64,000 bases of DNA from Albifimbria verrucaria (lineage: Eukaryota; Ascomycota; Sordariomycetes; Hypocreales; Stachybotryaceae). The notes beneath the pieces are model-generated. The model saw only the letters and a program-made list of their open reading frames with translations, made no database searches and had not been told where the DNA came from. Of this stretch, positions 24,855-36,389 are shown in pieces. Each line of letters starts with the position of its first letter. Position 1 is the stretch's first letter. The position numbers and the translations under genes were made by a program. The stretch spans positions 6,634,001 to 6,698,000 of the forward strand of contig JAHREC010000018.1 in NCBI GenBank assembly GCA_020081605.1, in the 5' to 3' direction.

Positions 24855-27800
24855 ATGGAAATCGTACGAAAACGCAAGGCCAACCAGGTACAGGATGAAG
24901 AATGGGAGCTTTGGAAGAATTCTATCCGTACTCAATATCTCGAGGAAGATAAGACGCATAAACACATTGTGGCAAAATTGAAGGATGAAGGATTCATTGT
25001 GACGTGCATATTTCCTAACCTAGTTTGCGCTGAATAATATATTAACCAACGTTCCAGTAAGGCGCAGCTCGAAACTCGACTCAAAGGATGGAGATACCTC
25101 AAGAATCTTGAACCAGACACCTGGCGCTTCATCCGCCACTCCATACAGTGCCGAGAAGAATTACTTAAGAAATCACTCGTAATCCTCTCAGGCTGCAAGG
25201 TTCCTCAGGCAAAGGTCAAAAGGCACATAAACCGATATCAAATCTTTAAATACGGGATACCCGGTCAGTCGTTTTGTATAGAAACAGCAGACTATTCTGA
25301 CTTGGTTACAGTTACCCATCCAGAAAAACTTCCCGAAGATATTCCCTGTACATTGTTACGCCTCGCGGCTCCTCAACTGATCTCATTTCGAATTTTCCAT
25401 GGTCAACCAAGCTGCCTTGGAATGAATTTTGCAAACTACATTTTGGAAGCATGTTTGAAGGCGCACGGCTACTTTTGGCACCTGCAAAGATCGCTGAGGA
25501 GACCATCTCTAACTCCCAATCGAAGGATGCACTGTCAAAAATTGCAAACCAGGGCAAAACATGCCAATCAAGTGAAGAAAGGGCGCAACTGCAATCGGTC
25601 GCATTCGACTATATTATCAGGCGGAGCTTAAGCATCGTGGTGGGTTCGGAACAGCTAGCAAGGGACCTATTCAGGACGAAAAGCATTGATAAAATTGCTG
25701 CACGATTAGATGCCATTATTCCGGAGATGAATGAGACTCAAAATGTCCAGCGAGCAGCTATCTTGTCCAGTGGATGCCAGTCTGAGGTTCTTACCGAGGT
25801 CATGAAGATTATCATCTTCCTCATATCGAATCACCTACTGGACGTTGGCCTATACTCTTCTAATTTGGATGGACAGATGGTCATTGTCCTTTGTCGCTTG
25901 ACCGGACTCGCGCAGCCAACTAACATTCGTCATCTTATTGAGCTGTCTAAACGGAGTCTAACCTTAGCGGCAGTAGTTGATGCCCTGTTTAAAACAGCAG
26001 TTTCCTCGTCAGCCCTGGATATCGTATCGACATTTTTAAATGCAAAGTATAATGTCCATACACACAGGACATTAATACGAAGCATTGAATCATGCCTTTA
26101 TTATGCAGTCAGAATTGGATCCTATGACTTAGCGGCGATGTTATTGAAAGCCGGAGCTGATATATATATTGACACCGAGCTCCTATGTGATGCGATACTT
26201 CGAACTCTCCCGACACCTTCCTCTCACAAATTGGGGGTTACTAATGGAGCATGGCATCGGAATGCAAGTTCGTGATGACCCAACCGAAATTTCCCCACTG
26301 CACGCCGCAATTAGCATGGGTCGCCGCGACCTTATCGAAAAATTGATAGAAGCAGGATTCGACCTCAACTGCAGATTTATATACACCGGCAACCTTGGCA
26401 AATATAAGTACTCGCATATATACTCACGCTTGAAGAGTGTGGGATGCCTGGGTTTTGCAGCCTCATTCGAAAAGGCTTGTCCAGGCTTGACCGACCGCCG
26501 AGGTCCTAGCTTCCTTCCACCTCGTAAGGACAGTGATCAAGAAGTTTTAGACTTGTGTCGCTTTATAATCTCAAAATATCGACCCCAAATGGATTTGTCT
26601 CCTTGCAGAATCATAGATGCTATGATTGTGGCCGCAGCACGCGGTCATACTAAAGTGATGACATTTCTGCGTGAAGATCTGTCAGCCCCTGTCATGTCTT
26701 GGAACGGCACAATCTCTCCGCTGTACGCAGCAGTGGAGAATAACCGACGCAGTGCTTGTCAGCTACTCATGGAGATGGGAGCCACAATGCAGAATCCGAG
26801 CTTTGTGAAAGACGAGAAATCGCGCACTGGCCCATTCATACCAGTTCCATCACTTCTACATGTTGCAGTGGATAGCAACGCTGTCAACGTATTGGAATTT
26901 CTGGTTGAACACACTGATAATATCAATCAGCCGTCGGCTTTCCTTTTTTAATGGAGAATACCTCGATTGGGAAGCCAGTGCCTTTGTGCAGACAATTCAC
27001 GAGTCTGCATTTCGCCTTGCAATGCGCCAATCAAACCTGGATATTGCATTTCTGTTGCTCAAGCATGGGGCAGTAGCCAAGACTCGTGATCTTCTTACCG
27101 CCGCAGAGTATGGCCATCTCAATTTAATGCGAGAACTAGTTCGAAAAGGCATTGAACCACCAAAATCTGACTTTGCTCTCATGTTCCGCCACTTCGAAGT
27201 CCCAAAACTTGAAGCAATAATACCTCCGCAACTTCTTGCTACGCCTGGAAGTCTAACTCCTGGTCGAGACTGTAGAAGCTACCTCGAAAATGCTATCCTA
27301 AGCTTGAACGAGGACGTGATAGACTTCGCCTTCTCATTGAACACGAGATATTATGATTCTGGTTCTCTTTGTGCAGCTGCTCTATTGTTTTCTCGGGGTG
27401 TCTTGCAAAATGCAGGCATCATTGTCGAAGAATTATTGCGCCGTCGACATGGAGCTGTTGGGGAAAGTGGGTACAGTCCTATGCTAGAGAACACAGCACT
27501 ATCAATTGCCACGGTTACCCAATCCTTTCCTCTGTTTACTATGCTGATACAACACCTACGTCCTGATATGATTGGCCAGCCTGCTATCTTTCCAGCACCT
27601 CTGAAGTGGTTTACCGGAGAAGCCTTTGGCTCCATGCTTAGGTATTCTCTTGCGAGAAAATACTACTCACAGCAAGATAACACTGGACAAAATTTGGAAA
27701 GAACAAAGATCCCAGCAGAGTTCGACCAGTGGCACATCTATTCACAACTTAGGGTCCAACCTCTTCTCTTTGCTTCACTCTGGCAAAATGAGGAGGCAGT

Positions 27801-29340
27801 CCATTCTTTACTGGCCCATGGATACAAACCGGACGGGTTTACCTTAAGGATTGCGATACAACAAGAGCTATCTTCAAAGAGCTTAGGAGAACTAATTAGC
27901 AATTGTGAGGACATAAATGATGAGTGTGCTGATGAGGCCGTTCGTTCGCTTCCAACGCCACTCTGTATAGCAGTACACCAAGGTCGTCGGGACATAATCG
28001 ATTCTTTATTGGATCATAATGCTGACATAAATCGCACAACAGCAAAGATGTATGGCTGGCAGATCAACTCTACTGCGCTCAAAGAGGCAGTTTCTAACAA
28101 GTCTTTAGATTTGGTTTCTTTACTGCTCAATCGGGGTGCAAAAGTAGATGAGCCAATATGGTCGCTACATTACCCTTTATACAACCACAGCCCTACAGAT
28201 TGCGGCCAAGGAAGGGCATGTCGGAATCTTGAAAACTCTTCTTGCGAAGGGTGCCAACGTAAATGCCCATAGAAATTTAAGCGGAGGTTTCACAGCTCTT
28301 GAGGCAGCAGCATCATATGGCCGTCTCGATACTGTTCAGCTATTATTAGACTGTGGAGTAGAGACTGAAGGGTTCGGACGAGTACAATATGTCAAGGCAG
28401 CGTTCTTGGCAAGCACGAAAGGATATACAGCTGTTAGAGATCTGCTCAAGTCATACAGAGAGTGGACTTCAGAAGATGAACAAATCAGAAATGAGGTCAG
28501 AGAATGTTGGGCTATGAACTCTTATTGTTGGTTACACAAGAATGAGTTCTCCACCCTACAGTTTATTCAACTGGTTACAGGATTGCAGGTTGAATGGTTA
28601 TGGGATGGCAAAAATTCACTGGTTCAGCAGCAAAAAGGAATTAGGGTATCGAGATCGTCTAAATGGTCAAAACTGCCTAAAAGGGCTATCGAAGAAGTTC
28701 ACGCATGGCTTATCACACACAAACTTTCTCACCCTGCTACGACAGATGAGAAGCTCAATGAAGCAGCTACTATTGCATGGCAAGCCCTACAGGAATTGGT
28801 CCAGGGCCATAGGGGACAGTATCGATTTACGCATGGCTCCTATTATGATTCGGAAAACCGATCAAGGGCTTATCAATTCTCATCGAACTCCAGCGACGAC
28901 CTTGTAGCAAATGAGAACGCTAACGAAGATTGGAATGAGGGGATGAGAAGGATGACAAGGATGACGAGGGACATGAGATTCAACACGCAAGAGGCCTTAT
29001 TTTAAATGCCCTAGAGGAGTGGAAAGTTGGTTGCAATACTGCTCCTTCAGATCGAAGCTCCCGAGAATCTACCGTCTCCGAATGGGCAATGAATATCAGT
29101 ATGGATGACTGGCTTCGTGACACGGCTCCGATGCTACCCAATAGCGGTACAGAAATCGACAGTGAAAGCATCTCGACTAACTGCAGGCAAATAGTGATAG
29201 AAGACACCTGCCAGTCATGGCCCAGAATTCATCGGCCCATGACCGAGCAAAACGGGGAGGTCTGGGATGACCAGCATGAATTGGTGTTAAGTGGCATACT
29301 AGGTGAAGCGGAAGCCCCATGTAGAGCTATGGAGTTTTAA
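24855..29340 (+). CDS. Clr5-ankyrin repeat protein
   Basis: ATG at 24855. The N-terminal 60 residues match a Clr5-type domain (EEWELWKNSIRTQYLEEDKT, HIVAKLKDEGFIVT, then after an intron at 25004-25057, KAQLETRLKGWRYLKN). A second intron at about 25263-25310 (GTCAGT...TTACAG) follows. The rest, about 1,300 residues, is ankyrin and ankyrin-like repeats (SPLHAAISMGRRDLIEKLIE, TALQIAAKEGHVGILKTLL, ALEAAASYGRLDTVQLLL) with a C-terminal acidic segment. Clr5 is a fungal domain of unknown biochemical role that often heads ankyrin proteins; such proteins are presumed intracellular scaffolds or recognition factors. Frame changes at about 25336, 26200-26270, TTTTTT 26944-26949, 28170-28190 and GGGG 28939-28942 divide it into overlapping frames with no intervening decay. 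Confidence 0.75.
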
Positions 29341-30420
29341 CTCGGAATGTACTTCTGTAGAGGGAGTATTCTCTTGTTATGTTAGCAATTTTCAGTATTC
29401 TCTGATGCATCCCAATAACACAAAGGTTTTGTGCATCAGGTCGTGATACCCACGCGCGGCCCCTATGCAGTCTACGATATCTGTAAATTGTATTAAGGTT
29501 ACCATAGCGTAGATTTATCTAAACCAGGTCCTCATACGGCAACGGAGCACTGCATAAAGACGCCCTCACACATCGAGTTGCGGCCATGGTTGAGCGACAG
29601 GCTGGAATGGATGTATCCTGGCACTCATCGATAGCTAATAAATGACCGTCCAAGCCACTGGCTTGTATGTGTTTTGTACTCAGGAACCAGGCTACTGTAC
29701 TGTTCCTGGGAGGTACAAATAAGGGTATGTGTAGTCAAGAATTCACACGAAATTCGATTCAACACAGTATTCACAAAAGCCGAAAGAATGAAAACCACCG
29801 TCAGGAAACGGGAAACACATTAACACAACAACAAACCAGAAAACTAAAAGCCTACTTCATAGACGCCAGACTCGCCACGGCCATTAAAATGGCGCCAAAC
29901 ACACTACAGAACAACGGCGCGTTCGAAAAGGGGCTTGAACCCTTTTCAAGAGCCTCTTTGAAGCGATATCATTGGCGACGATACAGATAGTGAACAGAAA
30001 GATGAACTTGAAGCTGCGCTACGAAGCACACAATTTTGTGAAGATGGTCAACCACTGGGGCAGTAAAGTGGGAATGGAGTAATCCTACTGATGCGCCTGG
30101 AGAGTATGGATTGACCGCAGATGAATAGTCGACTTTGTGGGACTAAATTAACACATTCCTAATTGGTGGCAAATGCAAGAATCTATTGTTGCATGCTCCT
30201 CAGCCGATATTGATAACGTTCGGACGCCAAGCATGAGCCCTGCAGGGAAAGCCGCGATGCCTGGAACTATTTGGTGTGTGCAGAAGTGATAGGGTGACTG
30301 AGGGTGTGCTTTTAGTGTGCTCCACCACTATATACCCACCCTTGGCCAGGTCATGAAAACAATATCGTCGTGATATTCGAGGTAGCTAGCGCATACCAGC
30401 TCACCCTTTCGAACACAATC
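29341..30420. other. Spacer
   Basis: Downstream of the Clr5-ankyrin gene and upstream of the next. A 107-codon frame at 29667-29990 has no recognisable features. TATATA-like sequence at 30330-30336 lies about 90 bp before the next ATG and could be its TATA box. Confidence 0.4.
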
Positions 30421-33024
30421 ATGGCTACATCCACGCTGGGTCCATACGCCAAGATCATCGCCCTCACTGAGGGCATGATAAACAGAGGCCTCAAAGATTT
30501 GCACCAAACTTACAAGTCGTACTTGAGCAAAATTTCTTACTCAGACGAAAAGCTCGGACTAATCGAACTTGACCTTAAGGCGCCTCAGTTATTGATCAAG
30601 AGTGAGCAGGATGTTTACTTTCAGTTCAAGTAAGCAAGTGTGACTTTGGCTTTCTTTTGTTCTAGAAGCGATTCGCTGATGCTCGAGCACACATAGTATT
30701 GAGTTTGGGAGCCTTACAACAACGTCACCTCCAAGAGCCATATCTTTGGAAGGCTGGACCATCACTCACCCGTTAAGCAAACAGGCCTTACTGAATTTTG
30801 CTGGGCCATTCGGCGATGGTACCACGCATATCAGCAATCTTGCCATTGAGCGCATTTTTGAGACACTTGTCAATTCGGCTAACGATGGATTTCGGCCGGA
30901 TGATGTCTTGAGTGTTCGCAACTCAAAAGAAGACTCAAAAATGGAAGGACTCTTAGATGGCATGAATGGAGGCAACAATGTCCAGAAGACTGGAGTTGGA
31001 CCAAGACTGTCCTAGAAGAATTGCCAAAGAAATACAAATCCGAAGGCTATAGCGCAATAGGCTATATGATTACGTTACCAGCGCCTCCAGAATTGGGGCT
31101 TCGGCGTTTTTACGTTGGTAGGAGTTATCTTTGGGTATCTATACTAGACCTTCTTCACTAACAGGTAAATCACAGGTACAGAGAAGGAGGACAGATTTAT
31201 TCTTGATTTTGTTTCTGCCAATCAATCGCATGGGGAAAACAAGCAGGCGCCTCAGTTCAACAGCCTATTGATATCTGGACAGACATCGGACAGCTCACCC
31301 TCGGCGCTGACTTTTGCGAACGCAATGTACTGCACCAATTACGTGTCTCAAACTATGGGCAAAGTGACCACAGAGGTCCAATCAGGGCTTTGGACGATCA
31401 ATTGTCGAGATGTTTTAGAAGACCTAGTGCTTCCTCGCCTCCGCGTTATAAACGAAGCTTCCGTGTTGAAGACCGGCCCCGCTGTCTGGATTCCGTCAGG
31501 AAATGGTAGCAAGCAATACAAGCCCCTAATACAGTTGGCCAAGGACTTTGCGTCTCCTGGAGACGACTTCAAACCGAAGAAGGATTACACGTTCACCAAG
31601 GGGACTGATGCTAATGGCTCTGCACAATTCAGCTGGTCCTGGCACATGGATGTACCCGAAATTCAGACAAATGACGTCTTACCGGCCACTGGAAGGTCCC
31701 ATAAGTATCAAACTTCCTCCAGTAGTAATGCTGTCGCTTCTTGGAGCCAAACATTGAGCGAAAATTTGATACGATTAGACTACACCGTCAAATACACTGT
31801 AATATCGACTTGGGCATCATCCGCTGCATGGGAAAAAGCCACAGCCAAAGCACAGTATGCCACCAGGCCGTTGTATTGCTATCTAGAGGGGTTTATAAGC
31901 TAACAAGCGGAAAGATACACGTACCTTTTGAAATACTTCTTTTTCGTCTGTTTTGATATCGTCGAAGGACAAATCAAGATTACTCTCAATGGCATGCCTC
32001 ACAAAACAACCACCAAAGAAGAGGGTGCATTCACTCTGGAGCTGGTTGATGAAGTATCCTTCGGCAGGGTTGAAGATTACGAACTAGACTACTACGTGAC
32101 CCTCGAGGATTATATCAAGACAAATCTAATCGAGTCTATTAAAGAGGCATCCCGCAAACTGCAAGATCAATTCCAGACGGAGATGGTGTTCTCCCTCGAA
32201 CCAGAATCAGCCTGGCTAGATTTCACTACGAAACCATCATTTAATGTGCTCGGCGATTTAGTTGTTGGTATTCAGTATAAGTCGTAAGTGCCAACATCCT
32301 TTTGAAGAATATTTCCTTGTTGCATAAAACGAACTAGTTCGCTAACCAATTGGACATTACCTATGAATACAGACCACAATTTATCTCAGGCTTTCTCAAG
32401 GCTTTTGTACCTCGGCCGAAAACACCAGAAAAGCCTAAGCCGAAGCCACGGCCTGAGCCTCCTAGACCAACTACCAAATTATTGTGGACATACAGTTTCA
32501 TCCAAGATCCTGAAGACGAGGAGACAGGTATTCTTGAACTTGTGGCCAAGAACAATTTTGACCAGATCGCCATCAATATTGGCTATTTTATCGTCACTGT
32601 TATATCAGGATCCACAACTCCGAGCCCTGCTGAAGAGGGAGAAGAGGATCGAATTGTTCCGGCTCTGTTCTCTGCCCACACGTTGAAAGCCTCCAACGTT
32701 GAGATAGGCGATCCATTCAGCGAATCAAGTGTTACGGTCAGCCGAAGCAAGACGGATAAGCAGCGGTGGGATATACGCATCACGCCGGAAGCAGGAGAAG
32801 ACGAAGACCCAGAATTAGCCGCATTCAGACTTCAGGGCGGCGACGCAGTTGCTATAAAAGTACAGGCGAGATGTGATCCTGAGAAGTGGACCAAGAGTGA
32901 TAAAACCGCCATTATTGGTGAGACATACGTCAAGGAAGCCTGGAAAGACGAGGAGGATCTCACATCATACACCGGCAGCGGAGAGATGGTGATAGGCGTC
33001 AAAGCAAAGTTGCAAGTAGATTGA
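30421..33024 (+). CDS. Hypothetical protein, possible TULIP/P47-like fold
   Basis: ATG at 30421; first intron 30630-30696 (GTAAGC...CATAG), others near 31117-31180 and 32286-32380; about 780 residues with frame changes near 30980 and 31890. No signal peptide or membrane helix. The N-terminus is an amphipathic helix followed by beta strands (EGMINRGLKDLHQTY, then LKAPQLLIKSEQDVYFQFK), an alternation typical of TULIP lipid-binding domains. Internal segments INCRDVLEDLVLPRLRVIN and ALTFANAMYCTNY recall the P47/OrfX branch. The middle contains a Lys/Pro-rich linker (PRPKTPEKPKPKPRPEPP); the last 200 residues are beta-rich and acidic. The family call is tentative, based on pattern memory. It converges on the next gene, 94 bp away, and lies beside the Tc locus. 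Confidence 0.45.
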
Positions 33025-33118
33025 GATGACTGCCATCAGAGCTCCATACATTTCAATATTTTAACCTCAAACTAGCCCACAGTCATGTTTTCTCTCAAGC
33101 CCAAATCCTATCTTGATC

Positions 33119-34785
33119 TTACTTTGTCCACTTCACGTTACCCATCAACACGAGATCATGTGGCGTCTTGATCCCGAATCCAGTGTCAAGCTCAATCAGG
33201 TTTCCTTCGCTAGCGAATATGTTTTCCGTCAAAAGGAAATTAACCTTGTGTATGGGAACTTCGACTGTCTTAAATGTCCACTTGAGATCCTTGTACTCAG
33301 GTGGCACGTCAAGAGCTGAGCCTGAGCCCAGGCGCATGCCCATCTCCGGATCCACCTTGGTGGTTGTAATTTTGACATCATCAGGGCTGAAATTAAAGTT
33401 GCCACTTGAGAGGTCGCTAGAGGATACCTGGATGTAAGAAGTCTTCAAGTGAGGAAGAGTCAGTATGTTGCTGCATTTAAGGAGAGAGAACGAGCAGGGG
33501 CAGTTGTTCATTACCTTGTCAATGTGAAAACTTATCTTTACCTTGCCTCGAACATTCGAGACCAAGGTATCATTCTCCCACTTCGCGAAGACCTCGAAGT
33601 CTGCTTTCCACGTAGCTTTGTTGTCAACAAGTCGAAAGTCCAAGGCATGATCTTCAAAATTAACCTTTGTATCGTCTACATGTCGTTTATGAGTTCCAAG
33701 GAAACCATCCGAGATGTCATCAAAATGGCGGTTGAAGACCTCTTTGACATTGATAGAGTAATGGAATCCGTCTTCGCCGCCAGCGCCTTTCGTATTGCCT
33801 TTTCGATTACATGTGAACTTTTCGCTAAGAGTGGGTGTGATGAGCCTGTCTGCTATGACCTGGTTCGAGATGATGATGGAAGCCGAATGTCCAAGGGGAT
33901 AGGAACAATGCCGGCATCAGCATTGAAGAAGTCGACATGTGTTTTGCCAGCCTCAGCGCTGCCACCATGAACCTTCATGTAGATTGTCAGAGTCGGCTTA
34001 TCGTTGGTGCCAAGCGTCGTGAACATGAACGATTTTGGCTGCAGGCTAGTATTTATATCCGCGCCATTGTTTATTCGAGCGATGGTGTAATCTGCTGCAT
34101 CCAGGTACTGAGAGACCCAGCCCACGAGTGATTGTTTCGCCATGCCCATGAGGCCGGTTGCTGGCAACCCTGATTTATCATCTGGGCTGCCGATCTCCCA
34201 GTTCTCATGAGGAATGCTTCCAAAGTGAAAGATCAAATGGTAATTATGCTTATTTGCTTTCTGGTCTTTATTCTCGATTGGTGGGAACTCGAGTTCTGTA
34301 TGTGCCGGCTACAACCAGGTCACGAGTCATGGTAAGCCCAGAGCAATTATCAGAGCACGGTAATAAAAGTTTTCATCGTTTGCGTACCGTTTTAACCAAG
34401 GTTTTCAGCGCCTCTGGAGTCTTCAGCTCGCCGCTCCTGCTCAAGATCCCCACGATAGGCACCTTTACTTTGAGATCATAGATGCCTTGGTTAATTGTGA
34501 TGACCTTTCCGTTTCTGTTGACGACGCCGCTGAGTGGCATCACCAACCGAGCGCTTTTCTCTTTTGGTATAAACTGCAAAGTCGGTCTAAAGACTTTCAT
34601 TTCATAGTTTATTTTGCCGGCACCCGTAGAATCCTCAATATTGAGTGGTATCTCATGCGAGATACCTGATTTCTTCCACATCTGGTCAGTGATGGCTTCG
34701 CTTAAGACATTCAAGTCATAAGAAACAGCGACATCCCAACCATTGAGGAAGTTTTGCCCTTCATCGCACCCAATAGCTTGTCCAT
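33119..34785 (-). CDS. P47/TULIP-like lipid-binding-type protein
   Basis: Most likely start is the ATG at 34785, soon followed by NGWDVAVSYDLNVLSEAI; a Gly-Trp-Asp box next to an amphipathic helix is the hallmark of the N-terminus of Clostridium P47-family proteins (TULIP superfamily). Later segments fit the same repeat logic (TGLMGMAKQSLVGWVSQYL; HSASIIISNQVIADRLITP). An intron near 34240-34370 separates the first and second parts; frame breaks lie near 34745, at GGGG 33895-33898 and near 33650. About 500 residues, no signal peptide, rich in beta-strand alternation, ending VLMGNVKWTK. P47/OrfX proteins accompany some clostridial toxin clusters and have BPI-like lipid-binding folds; that relationship is inferred here. 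It lies about 1 kb from the end of the Tc locus. Confidence 0.5.
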
Positions 34786-35819
34786 GGCTAAGTCGAATGT
34801 TTCGTAGAGATCGAGAGGAAAGATTCTGTGAATATGTCACCCGAGTTATTGTTAAAAATAAATCCGCGAATACTCTACGAAATGTTGACGTCCTCTTTAA
34901 ATACGACACGTTTGAGAACTCAAGGATAATTGACAACTTGAGTGTACATATTTTAGTTCCGAGCTGGATGAATACGCCCACTAGGCGAATTTGGACCCTG
35001 AGAGAGCTGCGACCCATGGGGAAGGATTATTGGGGACCGCATTCACTAGTCGGCATTGGAAAAGTGGACTTCTTGTGTGATTAATGCATACACCCCAGGT
35101 CAGCACTCCCAAAGTGTAAGGTCTAGAACGGTGAACAGGGGCAGCTCCAAATTATTGAATCCACGGCTGCAGCTGAAGGAAAATCGTGGCTAGCTGAGGT
35201 TCGATCTTGTGATCCTTGAATTGAAAGGACCTTTAAAAATTCAGGCAAGTAAACGCAATATGTATTTGTAGGAACAATGTGATAATTTTGTAAATACAGC
35301 GTCACAAGGAATTGAAGACCGATTACTGATGTGAGCTTCTTGGCCTAAATGAAATTTAGGACTCAACATTAAGGCAGTACCTGTTGTCTGGAGAAATCAC
35401 AACAGTGGAATGTATCAACACGTAATAGTTTAATAAACAAAAGAATCAAACTTTTCAGACCAAGTAGATAGTTTGCCCTTACCTTTTGTTGCATAGGTTG
35501 CATTGTATGGCTTTACCCTTTGCTGAATCCGGAAACCAGATTTGGTGTAGGGTAAGGAGAGCCGAAGAAGACAAATTGTAAATACAACAAAAGGCCGACA
35601 ACAAAAGACCGACAACAAAAGGCCGCGATTCAATTTACAGTCACAATAATCAATCGAGAACTTGAGTTTGATGAGGAGGAACTAGATTCAGGAGATCCTT
35701 AGATGCCACGAGTTTGACTGCGAGGTCCGACAAAACGTAGGCTATGAAGAAAATGAATCAAGGCTGTATAAAACTGTGAGAATAGCTTTTGCCTAACAAG
35801 AATTACCTTTCCTTGAGCC
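34786..35819. other. Spacer
   Basis: Between the start of the P47-like gene and the end of the Tc-locus tail. The sequence AACAAAAGGCCGACAACAAAAGACCGACAACAAAAGGCCG (35584-35624 region) holds three short imperfect copies of an ACAAAAG-GCCG unit. No gene supported. Confidence 0.45.
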
Positions 35820-36346
35820 TCAGTATTTAGTATTTGCCATATCATTGAATTCCTGTTCTTCTTCTGCAGTTACAGTGTGAATGAATCCGTGACCTACATC
35901 AACGTCAAAGCCTCCTGACAGATGCGACGTCTGAGAGAGCAAGTCTTCCTGCTGACCTTGGTACGATTTTTCCTGTATATCGATTTTTAATGCCTTACCA
36001 CAAGAAGAAAGTAAGAGGAGAAACTCACATCGTCAATTTCCTGGAATTTGGTATCCATTTCCATCTCCTCTTCCGCAGTGAAGCCATTCTCAATGAACCA
36101 GGTTTTATAGTCTGGATCATCCTCGCCTTGTGAGCCAACATTGTCCCGCATGTACTGGAATCTCTCCTGTCTTTCCTCTGGGTCTTCAGAGCGGTGGGTA
36201 CCCTCATTCGACTCGTTCTCTTCCGATATAGTGTTATTTTCAGATTCGGAAGCGCTGTTACCTCCATCAGATGCATCGCTATTATTTGACCGACTAGATT
36301 GGCTTCTACGCGATCGAGAACTTGCTAGGCTGGATGCTCTGTTCAT
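35820..36346 (-). CDS. Ser/acid-rich tail with intron, continuation of TcB-TcC or separate small gene
   Basis: Exon 36346-36029 and exon 35972-35820, joined in phase 0 by a clean 56-nt intron (GTGAGT...ATACAG), with stop TGA at 35820. As a free gene from ATG 36346 it would be 156 residues. It begins with a Ser/Arg-rich stretch (SSLASSRSRRSQSSRSNN), continues Ser/Asn/Glu-rich and ends in an acidic region with aromatic residues (DYKTWFIENGFTAEEEMEM). It follows 44 nt after the stop of the TcB-TcC frame, whose own end is also Ser/acid-rich, so the two are probably one polypeptide split by a frame break. No catalytic motif of known Tc effectors (for example ADP-ribosyltransferase) is visible. This is the only intron I can place in the locus. 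Confidence 0.55.
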
Positions 36347-36389
36347 TTTGCCGATGCGTCTGTTAAGAACTGAACCTTCACTAGCGGAA

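Noticed and set aside
29667..29990. 107-codon plus-strand frame
   Set aside because: Random-looking composition without a plausible ATG context or homologous motif.
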